Source: Telopea speciosissima
Taxonomy: Eukaryota > Streptophyta > Magnoliopsida > Proteales > Proteaceae
Direction of reading: 5' to 3'
Assembly: GCF_018873765.1 (NCBI RefSeq)
Contig: NC_057925.1
Coordinates: 2,682,927 to 2,746,926, forward strand
DNA: 64,000 bases
Below, in pieces: positions 22,720 to 33,018 of this stretch. The notes beneath the pieces are model-generated. The model saw only the letters and a list, made by a program, of their open reading frames with translations, had not been told where the DNA came from and did not search any database. The position numbers and the translations under genes are program-made. How positions within the stretch are numbered: the first letter of the stretch is position 1; each line of letters opens with the position of its first letter.

Positions 22720-22727
22720 CTATAAAT
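22720..22727 (+). promoter_or_regulatory. TATA box of DUF538 gene 2
   Basis: CTATAAAT lies 79 bases upstream of the ATG at 22806. This fits a transcription start ~30 bases downstream and a ~50-base leader. Confidence 0.55.
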
Positions 22728-22805
22728 GTAAGAGTGTAGGACTTCACGGTCTTCGCCAGTTCGAGAACGCAAAAAGCTTTAATCTGATTGCTTTGAAGAG
22801 AAGAA

Positions 22806-24312
22806 ATGGCGAATTTTCAGAGACTTATCTCTGCAACTACTCTAACCCTTTCTCTAATCTCTGTGTTATCTGCAATCAATCTCTCTCTCGCTGTTCCCAA
22901 TGACGTCTACGACCTCCTCCCTCAATACGGCCTTCCAAAGGGTCTCATTCCGGATGCCGTGAAATCCTTCTCGATGTCCGATGAGGGAGACTTCGAGGTG
23001 GAGCTTGAACGCACCTGCTATGTTCAGTTCGATGAACTCGTTTATTACGATAAGAAGATCACTGGAAAGTTGAGCTACGGTGCTGTTTCTGATGTTTCCG
23101 GCATTCAGGCTAAGAAGTTGTTCGTTTGGGTTCCTGTCACCGGAATCAAAGCCGTTCCCAACTCCGACCTAATTGAATTCTATGTTGGGTTTTTGTCGGA
23201 GCAGTTCCCGGCCAAGCAGTTTGAAACTATTCCCGCTTGTAAGAGCAGAGCGTATGAGAATCAACGAGGGACAGAACTGGAATCTTTTGTTTCAGAGGTA
23301 AAATTATATGATTCCCTCTCTTATCATCATCATCATCATCATCTAACAATTATATCATCATCATATTGAGTTTTGTTGATCAATAATGCAACAAGAGATT
23401 TTCCAAGTAATTATCTTTCTATGCCTCTTTCTCTGAGGAAGGAAAGGAGAGGAAGTTCTACTCTTTTTCAGTAAAATTTGTGGATAGAAGTTAAAGTCAA
23501 CGGGTTTTGTTCATGGTGTTCTTAATTTTCCTGGGAAATTTTGTCTTCTTTTCTCTTTGAAACTACCAAAACACATGGATCTGTATGTTTTACACATTAG
23601 AGTATGCATACTTCAGTGCTTTCAGTTCTTATTTTCCCTTTTATGGAAATCAAACTATATATTTGGCTACAGCACCTTTTGAACCTCGATCTTTCTAGGC
23701 CTATGAATTTGAAGTGGGTGTAAGACCTCTTCAATTTATTGTTCAAAATGATTTCAAATGAAAAGAATTATTGAAGAACATAAGAAGAGATTCCTCAGAG
23801 AAAACCATACATACCTGCAAAAGGGTTGGTTTGGACGCTTTGCATAATTGAAAAATATATTTTAGAGTAAGAAATAGTGAGATCTTGAGTAGACAGAGTA
23901 TGAATATAGATACTTTTGTCCAAAGCATTAGTCCATTCAGGTCAATTTACATCAAGTAAGTCAAAACAATATGAATACGAGGAATGAATATATCGATTTT
24001 TGCTCAGAACATGAAGAGATTATTCACATAGGAAGAGCCAGAGTTGAGAGCAGAGAGAATTCAGAACCTAAAGTGGAACATTGCACACAGTAGGACTTTC
24101 ACCCTCAGGCAATACACAACCATGGGCATTGTTTTATTTTCCCTTTCCTGCTCGCCCCACCTGCAAAAGCACACCCAAACCCGCACCCATGGACTAGCAA
24201 CTGGGGGGAAGCAATTTTTAAAAGGCAATGTAATTCTCTTAATTAATTTTTTGACATACAAGGTACTTTTAGATGTGGAAATGAAGATCTTTTAAATCCA
24301 TTGCAGGTGTAA
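22806..24312 (+). CDS. DUF538 family secreted protein, gene 2 (SVB-like)
   Basis: Proposed CDS join(22806..23297, 24307..24312), 165 aa. Residues 1-29 are a signal peptide (ATTLTLSLISVLSAINLSLA). One DUF538 domain follows: VYDLLPQYGLPKGLIPDAVK, FEVELERTCYVQFDELVYYD, KKITGKLSYGAVSDVSGIQA, KKLFVWVPVTGI and EFYVGFLSEQFPAKQFETIP. The donor TCAGAG|GTAAAA is phase 0, the same position class as gene 1. The best acceptor is TTGCAG at 24301-24306, leaving a last exon of only Val-stop. If unspliced, the frame would continue to 23369 through a CAT repeat (six His), which looks like intron. The domain resembles the Arabidopsis SVB (At1g56580) subgroup. Exon 1 is firm; the end is inferred. Molecular function is unknown. 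Confidence 0.82.
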
Positions 24313-24414
24313 ATCAGTGATACATCCTTTCATGGTATAGCAAACTCAGTTCGAAGCTCTTAGGCTGGATACTGGATTGTGGAGGATCGGCATATAAAGC
24401 CTCTTAATATGTTT

Positions 24415-24420
24415 AATAAA
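24415..24420 (+). terminator. Polyadenylation signal of DUF538 gene 2
   Basis: AATAAA lies ~105 bases after the proposed stop at 24310-24312, followed by TG-rich sequence. The position supports the proposed second exon. Confidence 0.45.
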
Positions 24421-24429
24421 TGTGAGCTT

Positions 24430-26280
24430 TGTGTGATGTAGTTATGAATCTATGTCACCACAGAGAAGTGGTTTATCTGACAATAAGTGTGCTTCAAAAT
24501 TGATGTATGTATGTGAATGTATATTAAATCATGTATGAATTGTCAAGTTATCCATCCTTTTTTTAGCCTTAGATCTGACCTTTCACCGATTCATATCTTA
24601 TGCACATAATGGATTCTTAAGTGTTTTCATCTGTTTGTTTTGGCTTGACAATAATGAATCCTGGGAACTTCACTACATTTTCTAACCTTTCTTTGGATGA
24701 AAGTAGGAAATTATTATCAATAAATCAGACATGAATAAAATGAAGATGTAGGAGTAGTAAGGGAGTTCAGATGATATCCAGAAATTTTAAGTGATATACT
24801 CTTGAGCCTAGATGCTGAAGGATGCAGCTGCAAATAGAGATTCAGAGATCAATTTTCAATCCATGACAAAAATGACATTTTATGGATGTGGATGCAATGT
24901 TGTATTGTATATGGCAGTGACAGATGTGTCACAGTATCCACCCAACAATTGTTAAGACTTAGGTATGATCTTTTAATAATGGTACATAACTTCCACACCT
25001 AACTGGATTGCTATGTGTTTTAGTCGTTAGTTTTGGCTTGATTTTTGGAATTGTGGGAAAATTTTACTGCAACTACCATTTTATCCATGACCTTTTCTTT
25101 TCCTCTTTTGATTAAAGTAGGAAGGTGCTGATAGATAAGCACATGTATGCTAGTGGTGATTTCTAGTACACCAGCTCTGAGAACATAGACAATACAAGCC
25201 TTTGGAACAAAAGTACATGCCTCAAAGTTATTTTGTTGCACCAGGAAGAGCCAGTTCATTTGGAACCCCATTTGTTTCTCTATAGGTTATACTGAAAACA
25301 ACAGAATGAAAACCTTGACTGGAAGTGATGAGTGTTGAATCACCTGCAGTGATAATTGATGGACTTTGCTGCTGTAGTGTGATATTAGTTTCTGTGAAGC
25401 AGCACAGCAATCTGGGTAATGAGGTCCCTTGCACCTCCTGGTCCTGGATTACAGAATTGAGCCATCAAACCTCTTAAAATACTGAGAGTGGAAGTGGAGA
25501 TCAAGCCAGCAATTGGTTTCCACAAACAATGGTTCTGTTGAGGGTTGTGAAGGGGGTGAAGTCCTATTAAAACAGAGCATGCTTCAATGAGCTACATTTT
25601 AAGGCAACCAGAGAGAGAGAGAGAGAGAGACGGAATAGTGGATGTATGTGGCATTGGTAACATTCTAGTATGGACTGGGATGAAGCTCACAAGGTTTCCA
25701 ATCCATTGAAATCCATCTTGGTCATGAGATTTGTTCGAGGAAGCGCACAATCCACCACAGGATCAGCCTCCACCGATTCTGATTCTGAGTCTGCCAGAAT
25801 TCGCTGGGATCTGGCTGAAACCCTAGAAATTGGCCGATTTTTTGAATCCGGAATTGGGTAGAATTGATGCAATTCAGCCGATTCCTTGACAATGCATGGA
25901 GTACTAGGTTGGTCCCTAAGGCACAATGAGTGACATCGATCATGCATGTTGGATTAGCATTCTAGGACCACCTGTGAGTGGCTCCCTCCATCCCAATTGA
26001 GAGATTGCCCTTGTCAAAAAAATGGGTTGTTCCCTCTATATAGGCACATATTGATCAGCAACTCAATGTGATTACTGATCAACTCTATTTAGTGATCTGC
26101 CCATTGCAGCAGCTGCAGTTCTTATTGCAAAGAAAATGTTTATAATTTTGTATTTTTGCAAAGCAAAGTAAAAGCCCCTACACAAATTAACAACTTGTTT
26201 TGTGGGGTACAGTTGACTAAAGCATCAGTTGAATAAAAAATTGGAACTATACTGAGTAGGTTAGCAAGGATGAATCAACA
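24430..26280. other. Intergenic, no gene recognised
   Basis: AT-rich. It includes a GA microsatellite at 25612-25630 and a GATTC-rich repeat copy at 25760-25890 (GATTCTGATTCTGAG, GATTTTTTGAATCCGG). Confidence 0.45.
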
Positions 26281-26299
26281 GGAGTTCTTTTGACCAATT

Positions 26300-26690
26300 G
26301 AATGAATGCAGAAAATGCATATGGTTGGGATCAAGGATCAAGAACTCGTCGACTTGGCTGAAACCAAGATTTGGTCAAAACCTGATACAAATTTCCATTC
26401 ATCGGAAACCTTGGTTGGAGGGGTTTCTGTTGAAATCAAGTCAAGATGAGGTATTATATAGGCTTGGTTTGACGTGGTTCAACCATTTTTCAATCGAAAC
26501 ATGGTTGGAATTGTCGATACCGAATCAAAACCATGTAGTTTTTAAAATACCCATCCATCTCGTCTCGGAAACCTGCGAAACCAAGATATCTCGGTGGTTT
26601 CGACAAGTTTCAACCGAGTTTTCTTTCCATGGTTGGGATTATCTGTTTCAAGCTTTATTTGGTCTAACTGATCTCTTAAGCAGAGACATC
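26300..26690. repeat. Dispersed repeat rich in TTTCGACC/GGTCGAAAC-like words
   Basis: About 390 bp of repeated GAAACCAAGAT, GGTTTCGAC and ACCGAGTTTTC words. It is open in one frame for 132 codons, but the composition is repetitive and matches no protein family I know. It looks like a dispersed, non-coding plant repeat. Confidence 0.4.
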
Positions 26691-26859
26691 AGATGAGATT
26701 TGGTTTGTTTATCCACTTTTTGTTATTCCCCTCCCTTTTTCAGAACCAAGAGATGAGATATACGTTGCTGGTCCTATATTTCCATGAAACGTAAGCAAGT
26801 TGCCTTGGGAACGCACACATGTAGAAGGTTTGGACATGAGAGGAGAGGACTCATAAATT

Positions 26860-27180
26860 GATGAGATGTTGGGAGCTATAGAGTTATAGTCTTACATCAA
26901 GTCCTTGGTGCGTCCAAATGCTTAAGGATTTGGGTTGGACCTTCAAGTTCGTGGGCTTGTCCATTATATTTAACATGTAATCAAAGCTGAGTCCATCTAT
27001 TGTTCACCCATAAGATGTATATCCACATGTATGTTAAAGATACAAGTGAAGGGATTATTGAGACGTTGGGAGTTTTTTTTTTTTTTGGTAGAAGAGATGT
27101 TGGGAGTTATAGAGGTATAATCTCATCATATTGGTTATCTAGAACCTTAGAAGTGTCTTAATATATCTTTGGATCAATTT
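26860..27180. mobile_element. LTR-fossil remnants
   Basis: GAGATGTTGGGAGTTATAGAG-like blocks at ~26865, ~27060 and ~27095 with TCCTTGGTGC nearby. Related words in the other orientation occur at ~46245-46330. They look like pieces of an old LTR element with no coding part left. Family and true ends are uncertain. Confidence 0.3.
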
Positions 27181-27514
27181 CAACTAGTCAAGTTCAAACG
27201 TATCTCTCGGATTTCAAATTTGGATAAAACCATAAATAGCGCTATTAAAGGTCTCTCTTTCTCAAATGTCTTGTTCATCCCTATTGTATGTAGTAATTAA
27301 TAGAGAAAATGCGATGGAGATAATCTAAACAAAGTTGAATCTAAGAAGAAATTTGGTCTCAATTTGATATGGTTCAAATAGAAGCTGCCAGCTTAGTTAC
27401 TAGTTTGGAAAGAACTTATGTTGGTGATGGCTGTGTCCCATGATCAAATCCCACACTAGCTTGCTTAGTTACCCCTTTTGATTGTGAAATATTTTGAAAG
27501 TAAAGCAAGGGATT

Positions 27515-27660
27515 GAGTTCCCTCTCCGGTTGCATTGCGAATGTTAGCGCTCCTACCACCATAGGGGGCAAATATGTCATTTCATAGAAGGGAGGAGAGA
27601 GATAGATATAGGGAGGTGCTAGCATATGTTATGTAGTTTAACAAAGATGTTTTTCCTAGA
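27515..27660. mobile_element. Diverged hairpin MITE (GCTAGCACTCCC family)
   Basis: TGTTAGCGCTCCTACCACCA and the right-arm AGGGAGGTGCTAGCATATG form weak inverted arms around GGAGGAGAGAGATAGATA. They match the 13569-13738 family at lower identity. Confidence 0.4.
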
Positions 27661-27895
27661 AAAAAAATGGTTAGGTTTTTTTTTTTTTTTTTTTTGGGTA
27701 GAAAAGAATTTATTGAGAAACGCATGAAGAGCTCATGGAATCCGTATTATAAAAATGAACAAACCATGAAATGGAAGTAGACCAGAGAGTATGGTAGAAG
27801 GTATTTGATATATCCCTGATAATTGGGAACAATTTGGATTGATCCCAAATTAAATTTTAACCCCACTTGCCTTCATTGCTCTTTAGTATTTATGG

Positions 27896-28042
27896 GAAGT
27901 AGTTTTCTGTCCAGTAGTGTGGCCTACGCTAGCACTACCATGTGTTTATCCCCCCTCCTCAAACTAAGGGGGCAGTGGTATCTTTTCATATGGGGAGGAA
28001 TCATGAGAGTGTTGGTGTAGGCCACACTCCCGAACAGAGTTC
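27896..28042. mobile_element. Hairpin MITE (GTGTGGCCTACGC family)
   Basis: GTTTTCTGTCCAGTAGTGTG and GCCTACGCTAGCACTACCAT on the left pair with TGTAGGCCACACTCCCGAAC on the right. Same family as the element in J-protein intron 1. A third, single arm (AAGTGTGGCCTATGCCAACA) follows at 28066-28130. Confidence 0.7.
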
Positions 28043-28139
28043 TTTTCCCCATAAATATATAGGGGAAATGTTTTTTGTCTAGAAGTGTGGCCTATGCCAA
28101 CACTCTCCCATGTGTCTCTCTCTTCCTCCTCTATGCAAT

Positions 28140-28745
28140 TGGTCCAGTTCTAGGTTATCGGTCTAGTTTCTTCACAGTTCCGGCCCCAAGGGGTCAGGAC
28201 CTGAACCGGACCAATAAGTTAATCGGTTTCAAATTTTTTCCCCTAAACATTCTACATATACTCAATAATATTATAATAAGATTAATTTCATTCACATGAG
28301 ATATGCATCCCACTATCATTTTTTGTCCTTCACAAATCACAAAACTAATCCATTTTACCTTTTGTTTTGTATTAATTAATAAGTATAAACACCACCACCC
28401 TCTTAATTAAGTTAGGATTATTTAAGATATGCTCATAAGGTAGCATTCTCAAATAGACTTTTAAATTAAAACCAAATCTTTGGTAAAAAAATACATGAGA
28501 CAAGTGGTAGTATTCAAAATTAAGGACTAAAAAAATGAAGGGTAAGACTTAAGAATTATATAATATATAGGATTATGATATAAATTTGTTCAGGTTCCTA
28601 ATTGGTAGGTTTGGAATTGGACCAATAACATATCAGTAGATCCAAAACAAGACCAATAAATTTTAGTGTGGGTCAATTTTGGTTCTTAGTGGGTCGGTTC
28701 GTTCCGTTCTCGATTCCAATCCAAAATTGACACCCTTAATCTCAA
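28140..28745. repeat. Degraded hAT-like element
   Basis: The left part has CTGAACCGGACCAATAAG. The right part has GGGTCGGTTCGTTCCG and ends AAAATTGACACCCTTA, which resembles the hAT short-element end ATTGACACCCCTA. The left end is unclear, so the limits are approximate. Confidence 0.4.
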
Positions 28746-28748
28746 CCC

Positions 28749-28916
28749 TCTATTGGGGAATTTTTATCCGCTACTGTGCACTACAGCGCTGCTGTGCCAT
28801 CGTGCGGCGTAGCAACGGACATATGTGCACAGCGGGCCCCACTGTGCTCACTTGGCCGCTGCTGCACCGCACAGCCGCACCTCTAGTACTGGAGCGGATA
28901 AAGGTCCTCAATTGGG
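28749..28916. mobile_element. MULE-type hairpin MITE (TTATCCGCT ends)
   Basis: A 150-bp unit at 28758-28907 with ends TTTTTATCCGCTACTG and GGAGCGGATAAAGG. It is flanked by TCTATTGGG and TCAATTGGG (8 of 9). GC-rich interior (TGTGCACAGCGGGCCCC). Confidence 0.7.
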
Positions 28917-29004
28917 GAGGAAAGAACGGAAAACACACCATCTTATGACAAAAGTTTTTGTGGATGACCGTGCAAAAGACCTGTGCACACCAAACCCCAG
29001 ATGC

Positions 29005-29142
29005 ATCGAAATCCGGATCAGGTACCCACATAGGGCCTGGTGAGGATAGATCTGATCCTCCATGGGGTGTGGGTTCCGCATCCCATGGAGGGTTTAGATC
29101 TATCCCCACCCGTCCCATGTGGGTAGCAGATCTGAAATCGAT
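29005..29142. mobile_element. Foldback element next to the hAT insertion
   Basis: GGATCAGGTACCCACATAGG and GAGGATAGATCT on the left pair with AGATCTATCCCCACCCG and CATGTGGGTAGCAGATCTG on the right. An inner CCTCCATGGGG/CCCATGGAGGG pair marks the loop. No clear target duplication was found. Confidence 0.55.
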
Positions 29143-29155
29143 TCGTCGTGGTCTA

Positions 29156-29374
29156 CTGCACACTAGGGGTGTCAATAAAGCCCGGCTGGCCCGAACCCGC
29201 CCGAACCCGCCCTGAGCCCGGCCCGGGCCCGACCTTGATTTTTTGACCCTGAGGGCGGGTTTGGGTTTAGTTATAGTCTGACCCTGGCAGGGTCGGGTCG
29301 GGTCAGGGTTTAGATCCTGGGCCTAGCCCGGCCCGGCCCGACCCGACCCTGTATTAATTATAGGTATATAATAT

Positions 29375-29411
<37 letters not shown>

Positions 29412-29919
29412 CTTAATATAAGTATTTTCTTGACAAAAAAAAAAACAGAAGAGAATTGTACATAGATAACTACTAGCTTTGTCATCATCATGAAGTGGGA
29501 ACCCATAAAAAGAGTAGATCATCTACTATTTTGATCAGGACCATAAAAAGAGTCACTGACATGATTGTTATTTAGTTGTAGCCCCTATAAGCTTCCAGGC
29601 CTATTAAGGGGACATCGTTACAATTGTAGAGAGAGAGTTTATACACACGCCATTTTTTTCAACATATTTATTAGCTGTCCCATAGGTTGAGATCCTATGT
29701 TACAAAAACATGTTCTAATGAGACACGTGGACGGTGCCATAAATCAGGACCAACCCGACCCGGCCCGACCCGACCCTGGCAGGGTCGGGTCAGGGTTGAG
29801 AGTTTCTTGACCCTGACAGGGTCGGGTCAGGGTCAGGGTCAGGGTTAAGGCCTCTAGGGTCGGGTCAGGGTTTAGGCAGGCCCGGCCCAACCCGACCCAT
29901 TGACACCCCTACTGCACAC
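29156..29919. mobile_element. Non-autonomous hAT element (TAGGGGTGTCAAT ends)
   Basis: 748 bp at 29164-29911. The perfect terminal inverted repeats are TAGGGGTGTCAAT and ATTGACACCCCTA. A perfect 8-bp target duplication, CTGCACAC, flanks it at 29156-29163 and 29912-29919, the hallmark of hAT transposons. Both subterminal arms carry many GGGTCGGGTCAGGGT/CCCGACCCGACCCTG words in inverse orientation. The middle is AT-rich with a TA microsatellite (29371-29405). No transposase. Confidence 0.92.
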
Positions 29920-29999
29920 AAACGTCCGTGCCGGTTTGATGAGGACACACATCTCAAGAAATTTTACAAAACAATAAAAGAATGAGTCCCCCTCCCCTC

Positions 30000-30290
30000 C
30001 TCTTTAACATTCTAGAAAGGAAGAAGCAAGAAGACAATAATAGACTTGACGAAGAAAGAAGACACTTGGCCTCAGAATTGAGTCCTCCACTGTAACATTC
30101 TAGAAAGGAAGAAACAAGAAGACAATAGCCTTAACGAAGTAAAAAGACAAAATTGGCCTCATCCCAAGAAAGGAGAGCAATCAAATTTAAGACACCGATG
30201 ATAAAAACAAAAGATTGAGTATGGCACCTCTGTAACATTCTAGAAGAAAGAAACAAGAAGACAATATCCCAAGTAAAGAGAGGAGTGGCT
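30000..30290. repeat. Three spaced copies of a CATTCTAGAA block
   Basis: AACATTCTAGAAAGGAAG with ACAAGAAGACAATA following occurs at ~30007, ~30094 and ~30235, with unequal spacing and changed sequence between. The core TTCTAGAA is the two-unit form of a heat-shock element, but it may be coincidental. Non-coding. Confidence 0.5.
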
Positions 30291-30419
30291 TCATCAGCAA
30301 CCAAATTTAACGACAGTATAGGAGTGGGATGGAAGAGCGGACCAATGAGAGAGTACTGAAATTATGTTTAATGGGGGTAGAGATGTCATTTTATGTTTGA
30401 GGAGAGAGTTAGAGGGAAA

Positions 30420-31400
30420 AGATGTTAATTGTTGAAAAACAATCGAGTTACCTGAATGCACAGTGAAATCAAATTGAATATAAATATTTATATTTAAGTT
30501 TGAGATCTCTTCTCATTACAAATAATAACAATAGGATAGCATTCTTTAAATTGAGATCCTCTCTAATAATATTTAACCACCAGAGTCAAACTCACACCAT
30601 CCATGGGGTGTGGTCATCCTTCAAAGCTTAGGTGCATTTCATAATTATGTCCTATGAGAATATTTTTTGCGCTCTTCATCTTGTAGGAATGTTACCAAAT
30701 GCAGCCTTAGAGTATAGATGTCAACGGATAGAATACGAATCGAACATGTCTGCACTTGCCTCTAATTAGTTTTCAATTCAAAAAAATATCGATTCTCCTA
30801 AATGGTGTTGAGCGGAGGCGAACTTGACAATAATAAAACTCGATTAAGGTTGATGTTGAAGGGTTGAATGAAGGAATGAAGCCACTACCTACTAGGGTTG
30901 ATGCTGAAGGATCCTATGAAATTACATACCAATGAAAGCTTGCATACATCCATACCGATGATGAATTTGAAATTACATAGATGTCTTCATGAATCCTTTT
31001 TTTATTATTTAATTTCTTGTTTAATTTTACATGTAATATGTTGTAAAGCGATAAAGATATTTATCAGATCATTATAAAAATCCACCAGAAAAAATACTCG
31101 ACCTACAGGTGTCAATCGGTTAGTTCGGGCCAATTATGGTTTGGGTTGAGTCGGTTTCAATGTGGGGAATGGTAAATCCGAAACCAAGCCAATAAGGGAA
31201 GTTCGGTTCGATTTCATGTTTGTATTGGTTTCTTGTATTGATTTGTTACAGGGTCGATCTCAGTTTTGGCCAAGTTTGGGTTCGATTTAACATACACATT
31301 TATACAAAAATATGGGAGAAAAAAACAACTAGTTTGTAATTTTATTTTATTTTATTTTATTTTATTTTATTTTTGTAAAAAATTTTGTAAGTTATCACCA
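30420..31400. other. Intergenic, no gene recognised
   Basis: AT-rich. Contains a degraded hAT-like start (CAGGTGTCAATCGGTTAGTT, ~31107) and an ATTTT pentamer array at 31340-31372. Confidence 0.4.
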
Positions 31401-31408
31401 TCCAATAT

Positions 31409-31672
31409 TGTTGGAGGGTCTATCCTAAAACATTAAGGCATTGGATGGAAAGAGCTCCTCCGGTATATGAAGGCACCAAGGACATGAACAAAATGTAGTA
31501 CTATAACTCTAATATCTCAATACTCTCCCTCACATGTAGTTTTGTCATATCTGGTTCTATACATAGACAAACAACTTAGATAAGATACAAATTAAGGGAC
31601 TTGAGATTGATACCATGTTAGATGTTCTAACTTAAAACCTTAAGGAGCTTCTCAAGAATATGAAGGCACCAA
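31409..31672 (-). mobile_element. Miniature LTR (TRIM-like) fossil
   Basis: Two direct repeats begin TGTTGGAGGGTCTATCC (31409) and TGTTAGATGTTCTAAC (31616). Both run to TATGAAGGCACCAAG. Just inside the second lies GATACCA, the complement of TGGTATC, the usual primer site for initiator tRNA-Met, so the element reads on the minus strand. It is ~260 bp with no coding region and looks old and broken. Confidence 0.5.
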
Positions 31673-31674
31673 GT

Positions 31675-32470
31675 AGGGATGTCAGCCAGTCGGGTTTGGT
31701 CAGGCCTAATCGGGCTTAACCAATCTCAAGCCCTGCATCGTGATAATTCGTTTAGCTAATTGGGCTAGGCCTGGATAGGCTTGGTCGTCTCGGGCTATAA
31801 TCGGGCTATTAGAATCAGGCCTTAATCGGTCGTCTATGACCTGTTCAACTCTAGACGGTCTTTAAACGGGCTCTAAACTGTGCAAACCTAAAATTGGTCT
31901 GTAAAGTAGGCTGTAGGGGAAAATAAAAAATAGTTACCCATAAATTGTCATTTCGCAGTACTTATGGGTTTTAAACAGACTCCCCATGCCCTCACTGCTT
32001 ACCATTGGATAATCTTTTAGCTGTGTGAAAAAAATTGATGAACGCAGAGGGCAATCGACCAAACAATTGCCAAGTACAGCCACACACTAAGAGAGACAAG
32101 TGGAAAAGATAGATAAAAAAGACTTGAACCATGGAGTTATTTATTTATTTATTTATTTGGGGAGATGCTGCTAGTCCCATGCAACAAATGCATGCTTGTT
32201 AATTTCTTCTAGAATGTGAATTTATTTCTGCCTCAAAATAATTATTTGAGTTTTTTATTTATCCTTTTTTTTTTTTTTTTTTTTTTTTGGGGGGAGGGGT
32301 GTGGGGGGATGCTGCTAGTCCCATGCAACAAATGCATGCTTGTTAATTTCTTCTAGAATTCTACCAAAAAAAAAGTTAATTTCTTCTAGAATGTAAATTT
32401 ATTTTTGCGTCGAAATAATTATCAAATTAAAAAAAAAATCTTGCGTATGTTTTTTCAAAACTAAAACTCT
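31675..32470. other. Intergenic with a 145-bp duplicated block
   Basis: GATGCTGCTAGTCCCATGCA occurs at ~32164 and ~32308, both followed by AATGCATGCTTGTTAATTTC. The copies are separated by a T-run/G-run junction (32263-32310). An ATTT array lies at ~32139-32158. The left end (GGGATGTCAGCCAGTCGGG) looks like a degraded hAT-type start. No gene seen. Confidence 0.5.
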
Positions 32471-32670
32471 ATAACTCAGATCGTGATTTGGGTGCGCTAC
32501 TCGTAGCGGTCTAAGCGGTTCGCAAATAAGGTGCAATGCACTGATCGCCTTACCTTCATTCGGGCAAGGTGTTTAGACAAGGTAAGGCGATCATTGCGTC
32601 GTGCCCTATTTGTGCATCGCTCAGACCGCTACGGACAGCATGCCATAGAAGATCTGGATTGCTATAATTC
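32469..32670. mobile_element. MULE-type hairpin MITE (GTAGCGG family, copy 2)
   Basis: A 184-bp foldback at 32478-32661 flanked by CTATAACTC and CTATAATTC (8 of 9). The arms ACTCGTAGCGGTCTAAGCGG and CAGACCGCTACGGACAGCAT match the copy at 19658-19847. The centre is GATCGCCTTACC ... GGTAAGGCGATC. Confidence 0.82.
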
Positions 32671-32924
32671 CCAATATCAGCTTAGCAAAAACAAAACACC
32701 ATTAATGAGGTTGACGTTTTATATGCCCGAAATACCTCCAATTGTATTAAAATTTTGAATTAAAAGTAAAACCGACATGCATGGTATCACACTTGATGTA
32801 ACCAATTGTAAGTATGTAACCAATTGTAAGTATGCTTAAAACGTGAGAACATTTATAAACATTCGTATTTACAATATTTTTTTGGCAAAAACCCAAAAAA
32901 TAATAAAATAAGAAAAACAAATCT

Positions 32925-32932
32925 CTATAAAT
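32925..32932 (+). promoter_or_regulatory. TATA box of the P450 gene
   Basis: CTATAAAT, 94 bases upstream of the ATG at 33019, a usual distance for a plant gene with a short leader. Confidence 0.55.
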
Positions 32933-33018
32933 TTGCTGATGGGTGACTCTATCATTCCGCCATTACCATCTTCATTACGAACCTTCATTGCACTCTTTTA
33001 AACTAAAGTCCTCATCCA

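Noticed and set aside
23298-23369. His-rich C-terminus of DUF538 gene 2 as the normal protein end
   Set aside because: It follows a clear GT donor and comes from a CAT microsatellite; the sister gene has an intron at the same place.
26298-26696. 132-codon open frame on the plus strand
   Set aside because: Made of repeated GAAACCAAG/GGTTTCGAC words, with no protein family or splice context; read as a dispersed repeat.
28771-29175. 134-codon open frame on the minus strand
   Set aside because: It crosses two hairpin elements; the open frame is a by-product of GC-rich palindromes.
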